Assembly: GCA_029255685.2 (NCBI GenBank)
Contig: CM055313.2
Coordinates: 22,421,079 to 22,485,078, forward strand
Direction of reading: 5' to 3'
Length of the DNA stretch: 64,000 nucleotides
Source: Silene conica
Taxonomy: Eukaryota; Streptophyta; Magnoliopsida; Caryophyllales; Caryophyllaceae
Shown: positions 10,234 to 22,770 of the stretch, piece after piece
Numbering within the stretch: position 1 is the stretch's first letter
Layout: each line of letters opens with the position of its first letter
Notes under the pieces: model-generated
Databases searched by the model: none
What the model was told of the DNA's origin: nothing
Seen by the model: only the letters and a program-made list of their open reading frames with translations
Translations under genes and position numbers: made by a program

Positions 10234-13200
10234 TCACATGAACAACAGAGTCCCCAGCATTACGACGATGACAATTAGTACTGCCGACAAAGGAGGATTC
10301 CTGGAGGAGACACCGCTGCTTAGTTGTCCGGTGTTGACGTAAGTGTTTGAATTTGAGCCAGTACTTGTCGAAACATTCACTGATAGAGAACCTAGCAAAA
10401 AGGATTAACAGATTTTTAGGTGTCTGAACGTTGGATGAAATGTCTGAACGTTCAGTTTACAGTAAAATACATTGGATGAAATGTCTTTTAGAGGCTGGGA
10501 AAAATGGAATCCAGTAACCCCCGAAAACAATAAAATTCTAGTTTTTAGAGGCTGAAAATCAATCATGAAAGGGAGTCATAAGTGAGAATAAACTTACAAT
10601 CATAGTTGACCCATCCAACACGCTGATTAGCCAAATCATACACCACGGCCTTGTCTTTCAAAACAAGATCTGCATAAAAGACGGTGACAGATCGATAAGA
10701 CATCCGAGTGGGTTAACATAGGGAAATCAGCACTCACGCTGAAGCGAGGTAAACAATTATGTTATCCTTCATACTATCCTACACTGAACAAATTATGTGC
10801 TATTATAGCGGGATTACCTCCTAAAATAGTCATTTTCTGCCCGTCGATCTTCTGAAATCCCATACACCAAACTGCAGCTCCAGCCTGTTACCAACAATTT
10901 TTGATTAAATATTTGGTTATTCGAAACTGAAAAGACAAACAAAATTTTGCTACATAATTTTTTTATATCTGTCTCTGATAAAACTAACAGTATATCCCGT
11001 AAAGATGTCTATTAAATTTTATCTGGACATCCAATTTGGCAACTTCCATGGAATTTGGTCTACGATACTGTTTTAATTCATAGCGGGTGACTGTTAGGGG
11101 TCGTTACTAGCAGCCAAGTTTCTGGAGTCACATAGTTAACAAGAATATGTGATAGTCTATGTCACTTCCAAACTATGTAGCACGGACACTTCTCTTAATT
11201 AGTCGTCCCGTGTCCGACACCCGGACACCCGACATTCGTTGGACACATGGCTAAACATATTATAATTTAGAGGAATAAAATTTTAAAAAAGATCGATTAG
11301 AAGATGATCTTGGGTGGAAAATGAGAATTAGTTAAAGTAAAGGTCGAATTGTACCTTTACTTGTTTAGATTTAGCTTCAAATACAGGATAAAACTAAAAA
11401 TATACGTTATTTATAACCATAAATTATATATTTTATTATATTTAAATGTCGTGTCCCGTGTCCTAAATTTCATGGGATGCCGTGTCCGTGTCCGTGTCCG
11501 TTTTGGTGCTACCTAGCTTCCAAACTCTTAACATTACCTACCCACATGGGTGAGTCACTTGGGCATTATCCTAAGCCAAAATAAGTTGGGTATGACAGTT
11601 TCCGCACCCAAAACGTGTCTGAGTAACATATAGACTAGGTGATACAGGAGTACGTGGATCTTGTGTTTCTATTATTTCAGTATCATTCAAAAACAGCAGC
11701 CAAGTGATGGATGGAACAAACTTACAATAGAGTTCTGCTCCAGCAAATAGTCTTGTGGTCTCAGAACCATAGACGCACCACCAGCAAAATTCAAGCTAAC
11801 TCGAGGGAACACATCATTAACACTGTACATTTTAGGACAGAAACATAACAGCATAAGAAATTTGTACCCATTGATCAACATATATTTTAAGTGTAGAAGA
11901 GCTAAAGGAAAACCTGGATGTTATCAAATAGCATGAGTTTCCCCTCGAGAGTAAAGGACGTACTGACTGAGAAACAGCCGATGAAATCTACAAAAATCAA
12001 AGCAAAAGTCTGGCCTTATCAGCATCTAAAAGCAAACTAGTTGGACATGATGTGTAGCACCAAACAAATACTCGATATTCAATCACCGGGAACTAGACTG
12101 TTTTGGGATGTTTTTGTACCGGAGGGGGTTGTACCGTACCACCTCAATGACTTTACAAGCTAAGCTAGAACATTTGCTTTTAATGCAACCAGTACAAAAG
12201 AAACTTACCGCGTTTACAAAAGGTTCATAAGCTGCTTCAGCAAGATAAGCCAACGTTGTCCCAGAATCAATGATGGTACCAGTGTCTGTGGAAGTACTAA
12301 ATACTGAAGCATCTATGGAAAGTGTTTGACTGTTGATAGAGATACTCTCCAGATTCAAATTGTAGTGTGGCCTGCAAGACATACATATTAATATCATTGG
12401 AATCACTAGAAGAACTGAAGAAATGATGATTAACGGTAGTCAATACACAAGATCATTGTGACTGAAGATGCTTAGAATACACAAACCCCAATTGATCCGT
12501 TATGAAACAATCCGTCCTAAAAACAACCCTATCTAATATGACTCCCAAAGGCCCAAACTTTTGCCGTAGTGTCGGGACGGTGAAAAGAGGTGGTGATGAG
12601 GGTGGAAAGAGGTGGTGATGAGGAACTTTTGCCCCCATAATTACCCTAGCAACAATCACCTCCAATCCAAGCGAGACTCAAGTCGGATTGAATTAGCTTC
12701 AGCTCTCTAGTAATATCATAAGTATCAGCAGACTATGATGCAGACCTCAACATATAAATAACCAATTGCAGTAACTGAGTAACAGTGACTGAAAAAAATA
12801 ACAGGGAGAATGGGGTGAATATACTAGAATTTTATAATGCAAATGAAGAAATTTTGCATGTTTATGGGTGGGATGAATGTACTCTAATTTTCTGACATGA
12901 CACTTATTCAAACCCAGAAAAGGGAGAGAAAAAGAGAAGAGTGAATAATAAGAAGAATCTGAGTAGAAGAGTGAGACTTAGACTTTCTCGTTTGCTTCAT
13001 TAGGAAACATCAGGTCCTCTTTACTCAATCCCTTTATCCATCCCCTGAACTTCAGAACCGGAGTCTAACTACTAATATACTTTCTAACCCTTTTAAAATA
13101 AATACACATTATGCCTCGTAGAACAAGGGAACATACTGTGATGGCATAAGAGGAGTGTAGACCATGCCAGGCTCTACAATGCTCCCAAGAACCAGTATTC

Positions 13201-15525
13201 CTCCACCATTTTCATCTCCCCTCAAGCAGTGTGAGAATGCAGCAGGTGCAACTCCTTGTGACGATAACTGAGTGACAACAGACATTGCTTGCTGTCCGAA
13301 TCCAAATATTCCATCAACTGCTCTATCCGTCTTTGTCAAATCCCCAGTTTGAGTGACGCTACAACTGTGAGCATGCAAAAAATAAACATGGATACAGGTG
13401 TCAAACTTTGACTTATTCTTATTTTTTTTCCAGTAACTGATAGACAAGACGAATTACCACAACATAAACAATGTTTACAGGTGCCTACGAGATAACGGGG
13501 TCAGTTACAATTGAAATTTGAAACCTCGAAGAGGTTGTTTACGAATCATACATAGAGAAAACTTCATTGCCTTGACTGCTATTTCACAATTTATGAAGCA
13601 CAGAATTTAGTGATGTATTTTGCTTCATTAATCACAATATCGGCGCACCTCGTTGGGAATTGGATTTTTCATCCTTAAAGTATCTTGTTCAAAGGGAACC
13701 GGTTACAAATCCTACAATCCTCACTCCAACCCAGGGATGAAGCCTTAAATCTATGTTACTCCGAATCTTCTAATTTCCTCGTGTTCCCGTGTCTGACACT
13801 CGACACTCGGACATGAGCATGACACATGGACACCTCATTTTAGACCAAAATGTGCATATTTTTCAATAAAATAGCCGAGTCCGACACTTGGACACGTACC
13901 CGTGTCGGGTACTTCTAAACGAGTCTGAGTAACATAGCCTTAAATCTCCTTGGAAGGGTTTAAAATCCCGTGGAAACTTGACACTCGCAATGGAAATAGA
14001 AAAGTTCTGATCAATCAATTAATTCTTACCCAAAGATGACTTTGGCAGAGCTGTTGGTTAATGCATTTCCACCGACAACAGTTGTTAGACGCAGCATATC
14101 AGACACATAGTAGCCTTCAGTCCCACTACCATCCCCATATTGGAATTGGTAGGCACAGTTGTTGGAGTTATCACAGAGAGCATCCGCAAATGGTGCTGCC
14201 ATACTACATCGTTTGTCCGAGCAAGAAATAACAGATGAAGATGACGAGCCCGAAGGGTTGAAAGCACTGAGTTGAACATCCTGTAAGACTTCTATCAGAA
14301 ATAATAGACTGGTTTGTTTCAAGACTGGTTTTTTTGTTATATACGCGAAGTTCAACAAGTGAACGTAAAAAAAGAAGGAAGATTACAAGTTGAGAGACAA
14401 GAGTTACTATACTTGAAGACCAGTGGTGGATGGACAACCAGTGCATCCACTGCAACCAACCCACAAGACATCACTTCCTGTATCAATCTGCACATTGAAT
14501 TCCTGTGGTGGAGTCCCTAGTTGTACCTTTGTATAATACAGCCTATAATCGCAAAATTAATCAAAGTTCGTAAATTAGTCACAAGTTCACAACCGACATG
14601 GTGGTAGGGCAAGGCCATCCATATACATCCGAACCCCGTTACCCCGCTAAATTAAACAAAGTTGTCTGATGAAATTGGTGGGGTGGACTGGTGGACAACT
14701 AGTCATAAAAGCCATAGTGGAAATTACAGAAGAAACTTCACCAAAACAAAAGCTATGAACAATACGGAGTAGAATGGATCAAGTAAGGTCATTAAAGTTG
14801 CAGAATAATTGACAACTTTATTGCTTAAAAAGCTTAATTTAATAAACAATGTTCAAATTTTCTATATTTGTCACATAGTTATGTAATTAATACGATTAGC
14901 CACATAATGTGACCAATAACATAATTAAAATTTAGTAATTAATTCATAATCCATCAAATACACCAAGAATCAAACAAATTATGCCAACTACCCATTAACT
15001 CAGATTACGGAAACAAATACTTGTGTAAGACGGTTTTACAGAGCGAATAACTCGATTATGATAACAGTCCAAAATTGCAATGGAACAGAAGAAGAACATA
15101 TGCAAGAAGGTCAAATACCCAGATCACATATCATCTATTAGGTAACAAAAACCCAGTTCATATATAAACCTCAAGAACTCAAAAAAGTTGAATTCTTCAA
15201 ATTATTCCCTAAATCAAGGTTTCTAAAAATATGTAAATTTTGGGAAATTAAAAAAAGAAAGGAAAAAAGAATTATACCCAACGCGGTAAGGATTGTAAGT
15301 GCCAGAAACAGTGAAATCTATAACGCCATTGATGGACTGCAACAAACGTCCATGGCGAGCTCGGTCATGGGTTCTGAGTTGACTCAGTCCAACTCGATCT
15401 TTTAATGAAATTGACCGTTGAAGAGTCAAAGTTGTCGGGAATGAACCGCCAATAACTGCTAAAACGACGTCGGATAAGATCACCCAAATGAACAATAAAC
15501 TTCCTAAAATGTATAATTTCTTCAT
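10234..15525 (-). CDS. GPI-anchored pepsin-like aspartic protease (A1 family, Arabidopsis A36/A39-like)
   Basis: Ten exons on the minus strand: 15525-15278, 14542-14413, 14280-14030, 13364-13137, 12371-12209, 11987-11914, 11822-11726, 10884-10818, 10669-10598, 10391-10234. All introns are GT-AG and phases agree, giving 495 residues. Order: signal peptide (1 to ~23), prosegment, catalytic DTGS (Asp103), flap motif [12 protein letters not shown], second catalytic DSGT (Asp321), family block [19 protein letters not shown] and TILGDLVLKDK, then a Ser/Asn-rich linker and a C-terminal hydrophobic tail ([15 protein letters not shown]) ending at the stop. That tail is a GPI-attachment signal, so the mature enzyme is probably on the outer plasma membrane. 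In Arabidopsis, A36 and A39 act in pollen and pollen tubes; a similar role here is inference. Introns 3 and 7 contain small transposons. Confidence 0.93.
11175..11516 (+). mobile_element. Mutator-like non-autonomous element in protease intron 7
   Basis: A 342-bp insert flanked by perfect 10-bp direct repeats cttccaaact (11165-11174 and 11517-11526). The short inverted ends carry GTAGCAC, followed by GTGTC/GGACAC-rich subterminal regions. It is closely similar to 17319-17652 and, in the other orientation, to 15927-16487. Confidence 0.8.
13753..13935. mobile_element. 183-bp TIR element in protease intron 3
   Basis: Ends ATGTTACTC and GAGTAACAT are perfect 9-bp inverted repeats, flanked by identical 12-bp direct repeats agccttaaatct (13741-13752, 13936-13947). 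The interior is rich in GTGTC/GACAC words like the Mutator-like family nearby, but the termini differ. Confidence 0.75.
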
Positions 15526-15851
15526 TTAAAATTGTAAATAATTAAATTTAAAAATATTTTGTATTTTTATTGTTGTTTGGGTGAAATTGACAGCACACCA
15601 AACAGGAATAATTCAACTGGAAATTGATGTAAGAAATGATTAAGAAGAAGAATATTTGGAAGAATTAAGAAATGAGTAGAGAATTAGAGTATGTAATTAA
15701 GAATTAATTCGATTAATTTAATGTTTCAAGTCTGTAGAGTAATTTAGAGAGTATGTAATTAAGTTAACGTGGAATGATTTAGTGAGAGAAATTAGAGAGA
15801 GAAAGCTTAAGAGAATTGAAGAGGAAGATGGAAGATTGATGATCATTTGGG

Positions 15852-15860
15852 ATTTATATA
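15852..15860 (-). promoter_or_regulatory. Probable TATA box of the aspartic protease gene
   Basis: Minus-strand TATATAAAT, about 330 bp upstream of the start codon. It is followed downstream by a CT-rich tract (15790-15830), common in plant 5' leaders. The Mutator-like insertion at 15927-16487 ends only about 65 bp upstream, so the native promoter is compressed. Confidence 0.5.
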
Positions 15861-15926
15861 TGTTTTTCTGTACTTTATCATTACACGTTTTTACTTGCGG
15901 TAAGTCTCGCTTAATACGGATATTAT

Positions 15927-16487
15927 GTAGGTAGCACTAAAACGGACATCGATACGACATGGATACGGGACACGATATGCCATGAAATTTAGGACACGGG
16001 ATATATTATTTAAATTAAATAAAATATACTCTCTCCTACTTTTATAAGTGTCTCATTGTATTAAAATACAAAATCATAAATAATGGAATACTTATAAAAA
16101 GTAGGAGGAGTACATTTTATAGTTATAAATGTTTGATTTTATTTTTGTGAAAGTATTTGATATTAATTTTAAATAAGTGAAGGTAAAATTTGTCATCCAC
16201 AATAATTCATTTTCATTTCTCATCCGAACCAATATTCTTATTAATTTATTTCAATAACGCATTTCTCATCTGAAAAACATCATTCACCGCAACGATAATC
16301 AAATACCAAATACCGTGGACACGCGATGAACACGGCTCAAATACCATGGACACGTGGGACACGTGCCCAAATAAATGAAGAAAGTTAGACACGGCTATTT
16401 AGGTGTTCGACACATTTTGACGTGTGTCCGTGGAGTGTCGGTGTCGGACATGGTACGACTCATTACGAGAAATGTCTGTGCTACTTA
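15927..16487 (-). mobile_element. Mutator-like non-autonomous element with a nested MITE
   Basis: Inverted-orientation relative of 17319-17652. It starts GTAGGTAGCACTAAAACGG and ends GTGCTACTTA. Flanks cggatattat and cggtattat fit a 9-10 bp target duplication with a one-base indel. It is longer than the other copies because of the 82-bp Stowaway insertion at 16029-16110 and extra GACAC-rich sequence. Confidence 0.7.
16029..16110. mobile_element. 82-bp Stowaway-type MITE nested in a Mutator-like element
   Basis: Termini CTCTCTCCTACTTTTATAAG and CTTATAAAAAGTAGGAGGAG are near-perfect inverted repeats, flanked by TA on both sides. Almost the whole element folds into one hairpin. Confidence 0.75.
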
Positions 16488-16683
16488 CGGTATTATCCGT
16501 CTTAGGGTATTTTCTAGGTGACAAGTAGGATGATTTGGTATATATTTAATTGTCTTACGCTTAAGACGGATAATGACGATTTGAAACGAAAATTTGTGTT
16601 TTACTATTTAATTTTTTTTTCTTTTGTATTTCTACTTTATCTACTGCTCAGTCGGTTCATTTGTTTAACCTTTTCATTTTGTA

Positions 16684-16780
16684 CTCCCTCCTACTTTTTA
16701 TAAGTGTTCCATTATTTGAATATATGAGGTGTAATATTTTAAATTTTTAATATAATGGGACACTTATAAAAAGGACGAAG
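16684..16780. mobile_element. 97-bp Stowaway-type MITE
   Basis: Begins CTCCCTCCTACTTTTTATAA and ends TTATAAAAAGGACGAAG, flanked by TA at 16682-16683 and 16781-16782. Same subfamily as 16029-16110. Confidence 0.75.
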
Positions 16781-17318
16781 TAGAATAGAGTATGTCAATT
16801 GTTTACTTTTATCTTTAAATATTTTAGATTATTATGGATATTCAATTTAGTCCACTTATTAACCAATAATTGTTCCCCTCTTTTTTTAATCAAAATATTT
16901 GTTTATAAGTTTTAATGTTTGGTTTGTAGAAAAATGGAAATTTACTATTTGTGTTAGTTTATTGAAGAGAGGGGGGGGACTCATACTTGTTCTTTGTTAA
17001 GTAAAGTTTAGACCATTCCCAAGCAAGGTTGATTGTGAGGTCGATTTGGGATCGAGTCAAGTTAATTGTAATTAAGAAATTGATTAGAATTGACTCAAGT
17101 CGATTTGAGTCACAAATCGACCCAATTTGAGGTAAATTGACTCATCAATCGACCTCATACGTGACACATTTTAATTGGTTCCAACCATTTAAGAAAAAGA
17201 GAAAAACAAAAAAAAAAACTAAAAAAGTGGTTGTTTTGGAGGGTTTATTGACCTAGGTCGTGACTTTTTGCTTGGGAGGGTTTAAGTGGTCAAGGTCAAT
17301 AAGGAGAGATTAAGACCT

Positions 17319-17652
17319 AGGTAGCACGGACACTTCTCCTAATTAGTCGTCCCGTGTCCGACACATGGCTAAATATATTATAGTATGGACGAGGGATAAA
17401 ACTTTAAAAAAAATCGATTAAAAGATGAGTTTTGGTGGAAAAAATGACAATTAGTTATAGTAAATGTCGAATTGTACATTTATTTGTTAAGATTTAGCTT
17501 CAAATACATGATAAAAATAAAACTATACATTATTTATAACCATAAAATATATATTTTATTATATTTAAATGTCGTGTCCCGTGTCCTAAATTTAATGGGA
17601 TGCCGTGTCCCGTGTCCGTGTCCGTGTCCGTGTCCGTTTTGATGCTACCTAA
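17319..17652 (+). mobile_element. Mutator-like non-autonomous element
   Basis: A 334-bp element with ends AGGTAGCAC...GCTACCTAA. Flanking 10-bp words attaagacct (17309-17318) and attaaggcct (17653-17662) differ by one transition. Internal alignment with 11175-11516 is obvious over nearly the whole length ('gatttagcttcaaataca', 'ccgtgtcctaaattt'). Confidence 0.8.
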
Positions 17653-18291
17653 ATTAAGGCCTAATATACAATTGACCCGATTAAATTAACTTGTTGCTTG
17701 GGAATGGTGTTAAGTTAAACACAAATGGAGTTGTGTCATATAGAAGGTTCTACCTCAATTTTTGTTTGGGAGATTTATTTTCGGGGGTTTTTAAGTGTTT
17801 CATGGATGACTTGGTAGCTTCCTTACACCTTCTAAATTTCAATTATTGTGACATGTGCCCTGCGGCCCCTGCTTATAAGGTTTTGGCTACGTCATAACTT
17901 AATTAATATACATATGCTGATACGATTTTAATTTAGCGATTAAGATAAAATTCTATTTATACATTGTACATGTTTGAATTTTTTTAGAACTAGGGAGCTA
18001 TAAAGTAATAACTTGTAATCACAACATTTAAATCCACTCTACCACTTTTAATTTTACACACTATTTACAAGTAAGTATTCGACTTCCACTCAATGCATGA
18101 GTAAAAATATATTCATGTGGGATTTTGTTTGATTCGTCTTTTTTACGAAAACATTAAAAATATCTAACTTTTATAATTTTTACAAATAGGTGGTTGGCGA
18201 TATTTACTGCGTAAAACACGCGTGGACAAATATGAAAAAGTAAAGTGACAAAGTGGATTTGAATGGAGTGATTGGTTGAGTGATTGAATTA
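17653..18291. other. AT-rich intergenic DNA, no gene seen
   Basis: A 68-codon frame at 17691-17897 ends in an unremarkable context and has no domain. No terminal-repeat structure was resolved. Confidence 0.4.
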
Positions 18292-18520
18292 AGTGTTTGG
18301 TTGAGTGATTTTGGAATGAAGTTAGATATTAATGAATTTTAACTTCATCTCGACCCCTTGAAATCTCATACCAACCCCATTGGATCAAACTCCATTTCCC
18401 CCTTATATAACTTGTGGTGAACCAAAAAAGATTAGCCAAAAAAATGGATTTAGAACCCCATACCACTATACTATCAAATTCAATTCAATTTCATTCCGAC
18501 TTGTTGAACCAAACAACCCC
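18292..18520. mobile_element. PIF/Harbinger-type MITE
   Basis: Left end agtgtttggttgagtg, right end gttgaaccaaacaacccc, flanked by TTA on both sides (18289-18291, 18521-18523). Interior 'atggatttagaacccca' is shared with the larger element at 19758-20633. Confidence 0.65.
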
Positions 18521-19754
18521 TTAATATAATACTCTTTTTGTCTAGTGAATAATTTACACTTTATATTGTAACGAATAGATAGAGCAAATGTAATTTATTG
18601 ACCGGGACGGTGAGAGTATTATTTAACAATATAATTATTTCATCAGGTCATTTATTTACCTATTTAACAGTATTATTTGTTTACCTTTTCATATTAAGAA
18701 CTCGTTTTTGATAGGGCACGGGTGACAATGAAAAGTTTCATTAAAAGTAAAAACTTACATAATTTATGGATTTAGTAAATAACTAAATTTTAAAAAATAG
18801 TTTGTCTACTCGTATAATTTGTTTAACTGTATAATTTTGAAAATTTTATGTTGCTTAATTTTATTTGAGTTAATCTACTTGTTTTTCGTTCATCAAGTTT
18901 TTAACTTACGAAAGGTGAAATTTGAAAAGTGGATATAAAGTTATTGTAGATTTTTTAACTTATTTATTTACGTATTTTATCATATTATCCCTCTTATTTG
19001 TTCTATTTCAATTACCTGTCTTCTCTCATTCCCACTCCCACCAACCATCGCCTAAACGTCCGCCATGACTAACCGACTACATCGAGACCCACCAACAGAC
19101 TCTCTATCACAATGGTGATCCCACTAAACATCTTAGATCACGAGGAAATCCACAGCCGCTTCCTTTGGTGTGCACTGAGTAAACCCCAGGGTATATGTGA
19201 TAGTTTGCAAACCACGTATACCATATAAACCATCCGAGAGTAACAAATTTAAAGTTTATTTAGGCATTGACTTCGAGCAAGTGTTTGAGTTATTAGATTG
19301 GGGAAATAGTTGAATTTGTAGAACATTATTTAGTAATGCATTTATTTTGCATGATTATTTAACACCTATGAAAGTCAAACTTGAGAATTTTTGTTTGTTG
19401 ACCTACCAAGATTATTCTTACGCATTCAAACTAGCTAGCCAAGGTTGGTCATAATTTGTGTTCCGTCATCCATGAGCAACGCGAGGAATACCTGCGGGTG
19501 TACAACGTGTTGGGATCATATTTGGAACATAATAACATATCTTCCTATTTACAGAATTACAGACCGAGTATTTTACTATTTATATATTGTTTCCCTCGTA
19601 TTATTTATGTATATATATATGAAATTGAATTATCTTTGTTATTTACCTACTGAGTACTTTGTAAATTTATGTAATTCTTATAAAATGACATGATTTGATC
19701 ATTATATGTTGTGAAGCAACGTTACGTAGATAATTCTTATATTCAATGAAACAG
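18521..19754. other. AT-rich intergenic DNA, no gene seen
   Basis: It contains a CCACC-rich patch (19010-19190) within AT-rich sequence. Overlapping weak frames near 19445-19693 lack any domain or coding bias. Confidence 0.4.
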
Positions 19755-19757
19755 TTA

Positions 19758-20633
19758 GGGGCCGTTTGGTTCAAACAATTGGAATGGAATGGAATGGATT
19801 CTAATACCAAGGAGGTATGGAGTTAGAATCTCATACTTATTAATGCTTGTTTGGTTTGATCTCGTAATGGATTGTAAATGTCATTCTTATTGTTTGATTT
19901 ACATTTAGAATGGATTTCAAATTATTTCATTTTCTTTATCATAGATAACTGAAATTATATTATTTTGAATTAAAATTAACTACAACAAAGCCAAAATTCA
20001 AATTAATCCATAAAAATCAAATGACTCAGGTTCATTTAATACGACAATAGCAAAATTATTCTAAGACCGAAAAAAATCCACATAAAATGTTTTACGAAAA
20101 AAATCCACATAAAATGTTTTATGAAAAAAATTCACATAAAATGTTTTATGAAAAATACGCAACTTTTTTTTATGACAAAAATCCGCATAAAATGTTTTAT
20201 AAAAAAATTCACATAAACTGTTTTACAAAAAAATCCACATAAAATGTTTTATGAAAAAAAAATCCACATAACATGTTTTATGAAAAATAAGCAACTTTTT
20301 TTTTTATGAAAAAAATCCACATAAAATACTTTATGAAAAAAATTCACATAAAATATTTTATGAAAAAAACGTAATTTTTTTTTATGAAAAAAATTCACAT
20401 AAAATGTTCTATGAAAAAAATCCACATAAAATGTTTTATAAAAAATATATAATTTGGGATGGGATGGAATGGAGTTAGAACCTTGGGTTGAGACATGGGT
20501 ATGAGATTCCAAGGGTTTGGAATGGATTTAGAACCCCTTGGGTATCAAACTCCATTCCAAAAGGCTCCAACCAAACACTTGAATGAGTGGAATCCATTCC
20601 AATCCATTCCAAATGCCCAAACCAAACACCCCC
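19758..20633. mobile_element. PIF/Harbinger-type non-autonomous element, 876 bp
   Basis: Terminal inverted repeats GGGGCCGTTTGGTTC and CCAAACCAAACACCCCC, flanked by TTA (19755-19757, 20634-20636). Subterminal 'ggaatggaatggatt' words recur in inverse form at the right end. The middle is occupied by a tandem repeat (20060-20455). No transposase is coded. Confidence 0.8.
20060..20455. repeat. Tandem repeat, core aaaatccacataaaatgtttta
   Basis: More than ten imperfect copies of a 27-45 bp unit built on 'ccacataaaatgtttta' plus A-rich linkers. The minus strand stays open through it and would code a repetitive Phe/His/Lys peptide, which is an artefact of the repeat. Confidence 0.8.
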
Positions 20634-20636
20634 TTA

Positions 20637-20996
20637 GTTAATTACATCTCCTTTTAACGATAACCTCTTTTTGCCAATCCATTTGAGTGCAAATCAGAAC
20701 AACACTACTTGAATACAATTTCAGTTTTCTATTTCAAATCAGAAAGATAACTCAGGATAAAGTCTCTCATCCCAGCTCGTCGGACATATTAAAAGGCTAT
20801 TTGGAACCTACACAAGCAAAACTTAAGTGCCGATCTGGCCAAACATGTCCCGCCCTTTCCTTATGGCCTAGCCCGGGCTACTCTATTGCAGCCCATCCCA
20901 AACTGACTTGACATGGCCCGCATTTGTCTGAACCCTAAACCCATTGACCACCTCGAGTCTCCCACTCTTCATATACGCACTACCCAATAGCCAGTA
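20637..20996. other. Short intergenic interval, no gene seen
   Basis: It contains several 'gcccatcc' and 'ggcccg' words of the type repeated at 23621-23960. The last five bases, cagta, are the target duplication of the solo LTR. Confidence 0.4.
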
Positions 20997-22013
20997 TGTA
21001 ACACCCCGTATTTTATAATAATATTTTATTATAAAAGTATGTTATTTAATTAATTATTTCGAAGTTTATTAATGGATTTCGGAAATATCTATATTTATAA
21101 CTTCCGTTTTCTATTTTATTATTTCTCGTTTTAATCTACTTTTGGATGGGTTAAAACGTCCGTGCAATAATTAATTATTTTAATTTAATAATTACTTTTC
21201 TATTTCAAGTTCTCTTTACGTTTTAATATGGCTCAATCCAATTTGTAATCAGATAATCCATTGTATGAGCTAATGGACCAAAAGCCCATTAGTTAATCTC
21301 CTTATAAATAGAATTTAACCTGGCAAGCAACTAGGTCAATTCATTGTTTCGTGCGTGAAACTTGCCGCGCCTCTCTTCTTCGATTTCTCTCTTTTGCTCT
21401 CTTTCTCCCTTTGACTTCATTGTTGAATATCTTTTATTCTACAAAACTCATACATAAATTATATTTTCACAATCCTTGCTCTTACTTCTACAATATATTA
21501 TATTCAAAATATTTTATTGGGAATTATTTGTATGGACCTTTAGACCTATGTTTTTGGTCTCTTGTTTTGTGTTTAAAGAAGAAGAAGTCTTTCTTTTTGG
21601 CGTCTTCGAAAGAGTGATGGTTTGGTACAATTTCTATCATAAGGATTTGGATTTACGCTTTCTTTAAAGTTGCCTTTTGGGGTTATTGACACGTGTTGGA
21701 GACAAGGCTTTGTTGGTCGTATTCTTTATGGACGTTCTCATTAATTGCTATAAAGGTAACTAGGTGTTTCTCTTTTAATTGTGTTTATGCCAATTGATGT
21801 GATTAATATGATTTAATGATTGGTTGTATGATTAGTACATGTTTGATTATTTATTGTCATGAATTAATTGTGCTTCATATATTTATGTATGTCTTATTAT
21901 CGTAATTGTGGATTATAATGTGTTGATAAGTCGTTATGGGTATCGTGTGCGCAACTAGGGTTCGCGAGAAAAACCCTAGATGGCGGCAAGGCTAATGACA
22001 AGAGCGTTGCTCA

Positions 22014-22400
22014 AGGTTATAGTGAAGTATGTGTAACCTTGAAAATATGATTCAAGGTTATAGCTGAACTAGTACAACCTTGAGTACGACTCAAAGTTAT
22101 AGCTGAAGTTAATATAACTTTGAGTTGCGAGTCAAAGTTATAGCTGAAGTTTATATAACTTTGAGTTGCAAGTTAAAGTTATAGCTGAAGTTAATATAAC
22201 TTTGGGTTGCGAGCTAAAGTTATAGCTGAGACTAATGTAAACCTGAGGTATGACTCAAGGTTATGGTTGGTGCTAGTATAACTTTAGGTTCGTGTCATGG
22301 TGTGGCTAAGGTTACTATAACCTCAAGCCATATGTGGAGGTTATAGTTGAGGTTAGTATAACCTCACATCCATTACTTATGTTATAGTTAGAGTTACTAT
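22014..22400 (+). repeat. Array of ~9 hairpin-forming units in the solo LTR
   Basis: Units of about 40-45 bp have the form 'caaagttatagctgaagtt' followed by 'aatataactttgagttg'. Each carries an inverted repeat (AAAGTTATA / TATAACTTT or the AAGGTTATA / TATAACCTT variant), so both strands of the array can form successive stem-loops. Units drift in sequence from one end to the other, and compensating changes keep the pairing. Confidence 0.8.
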
Positions 22401-22770
22401 AACTTTGGTTGTTTATACTTAATTCACATGTTGAGTTGTGTTCAGTGATTGAATAATATTGTGTTTGCATATGTCGTTGGATACTTCTATGCATTTGATA
22501 TTAGGACAGTCTGTTATGATGTTCTACTGGTTTGAGTCGTGATGGTATTCACGCATGTTAGTACAGTCAGTTATACTGTGCATTGTTGTTTGCTAGTTTG
22601 AATAGATGACGGTAGTATCAGTTATATACTATCGGAATGAACTAACGCCACCCATTGATGTGGGATTTATTTTGGTCTATGTTCGGGGGTGGCCAGATTC
22701 GTCAGTTATACGTTCTGGGTCCCGAGTGTTGTTCGGTGTACAGTTATTGCATCGAGAGGTCTGGCCAGGT

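Noticed and set aside
20249..20512. Minus-strand frame coding repeated FYVDFFHK-like units
   Set aside because: It is produced by the tandem repeat inside a MITE; the repetition is of the DNA, not of a protein domain.
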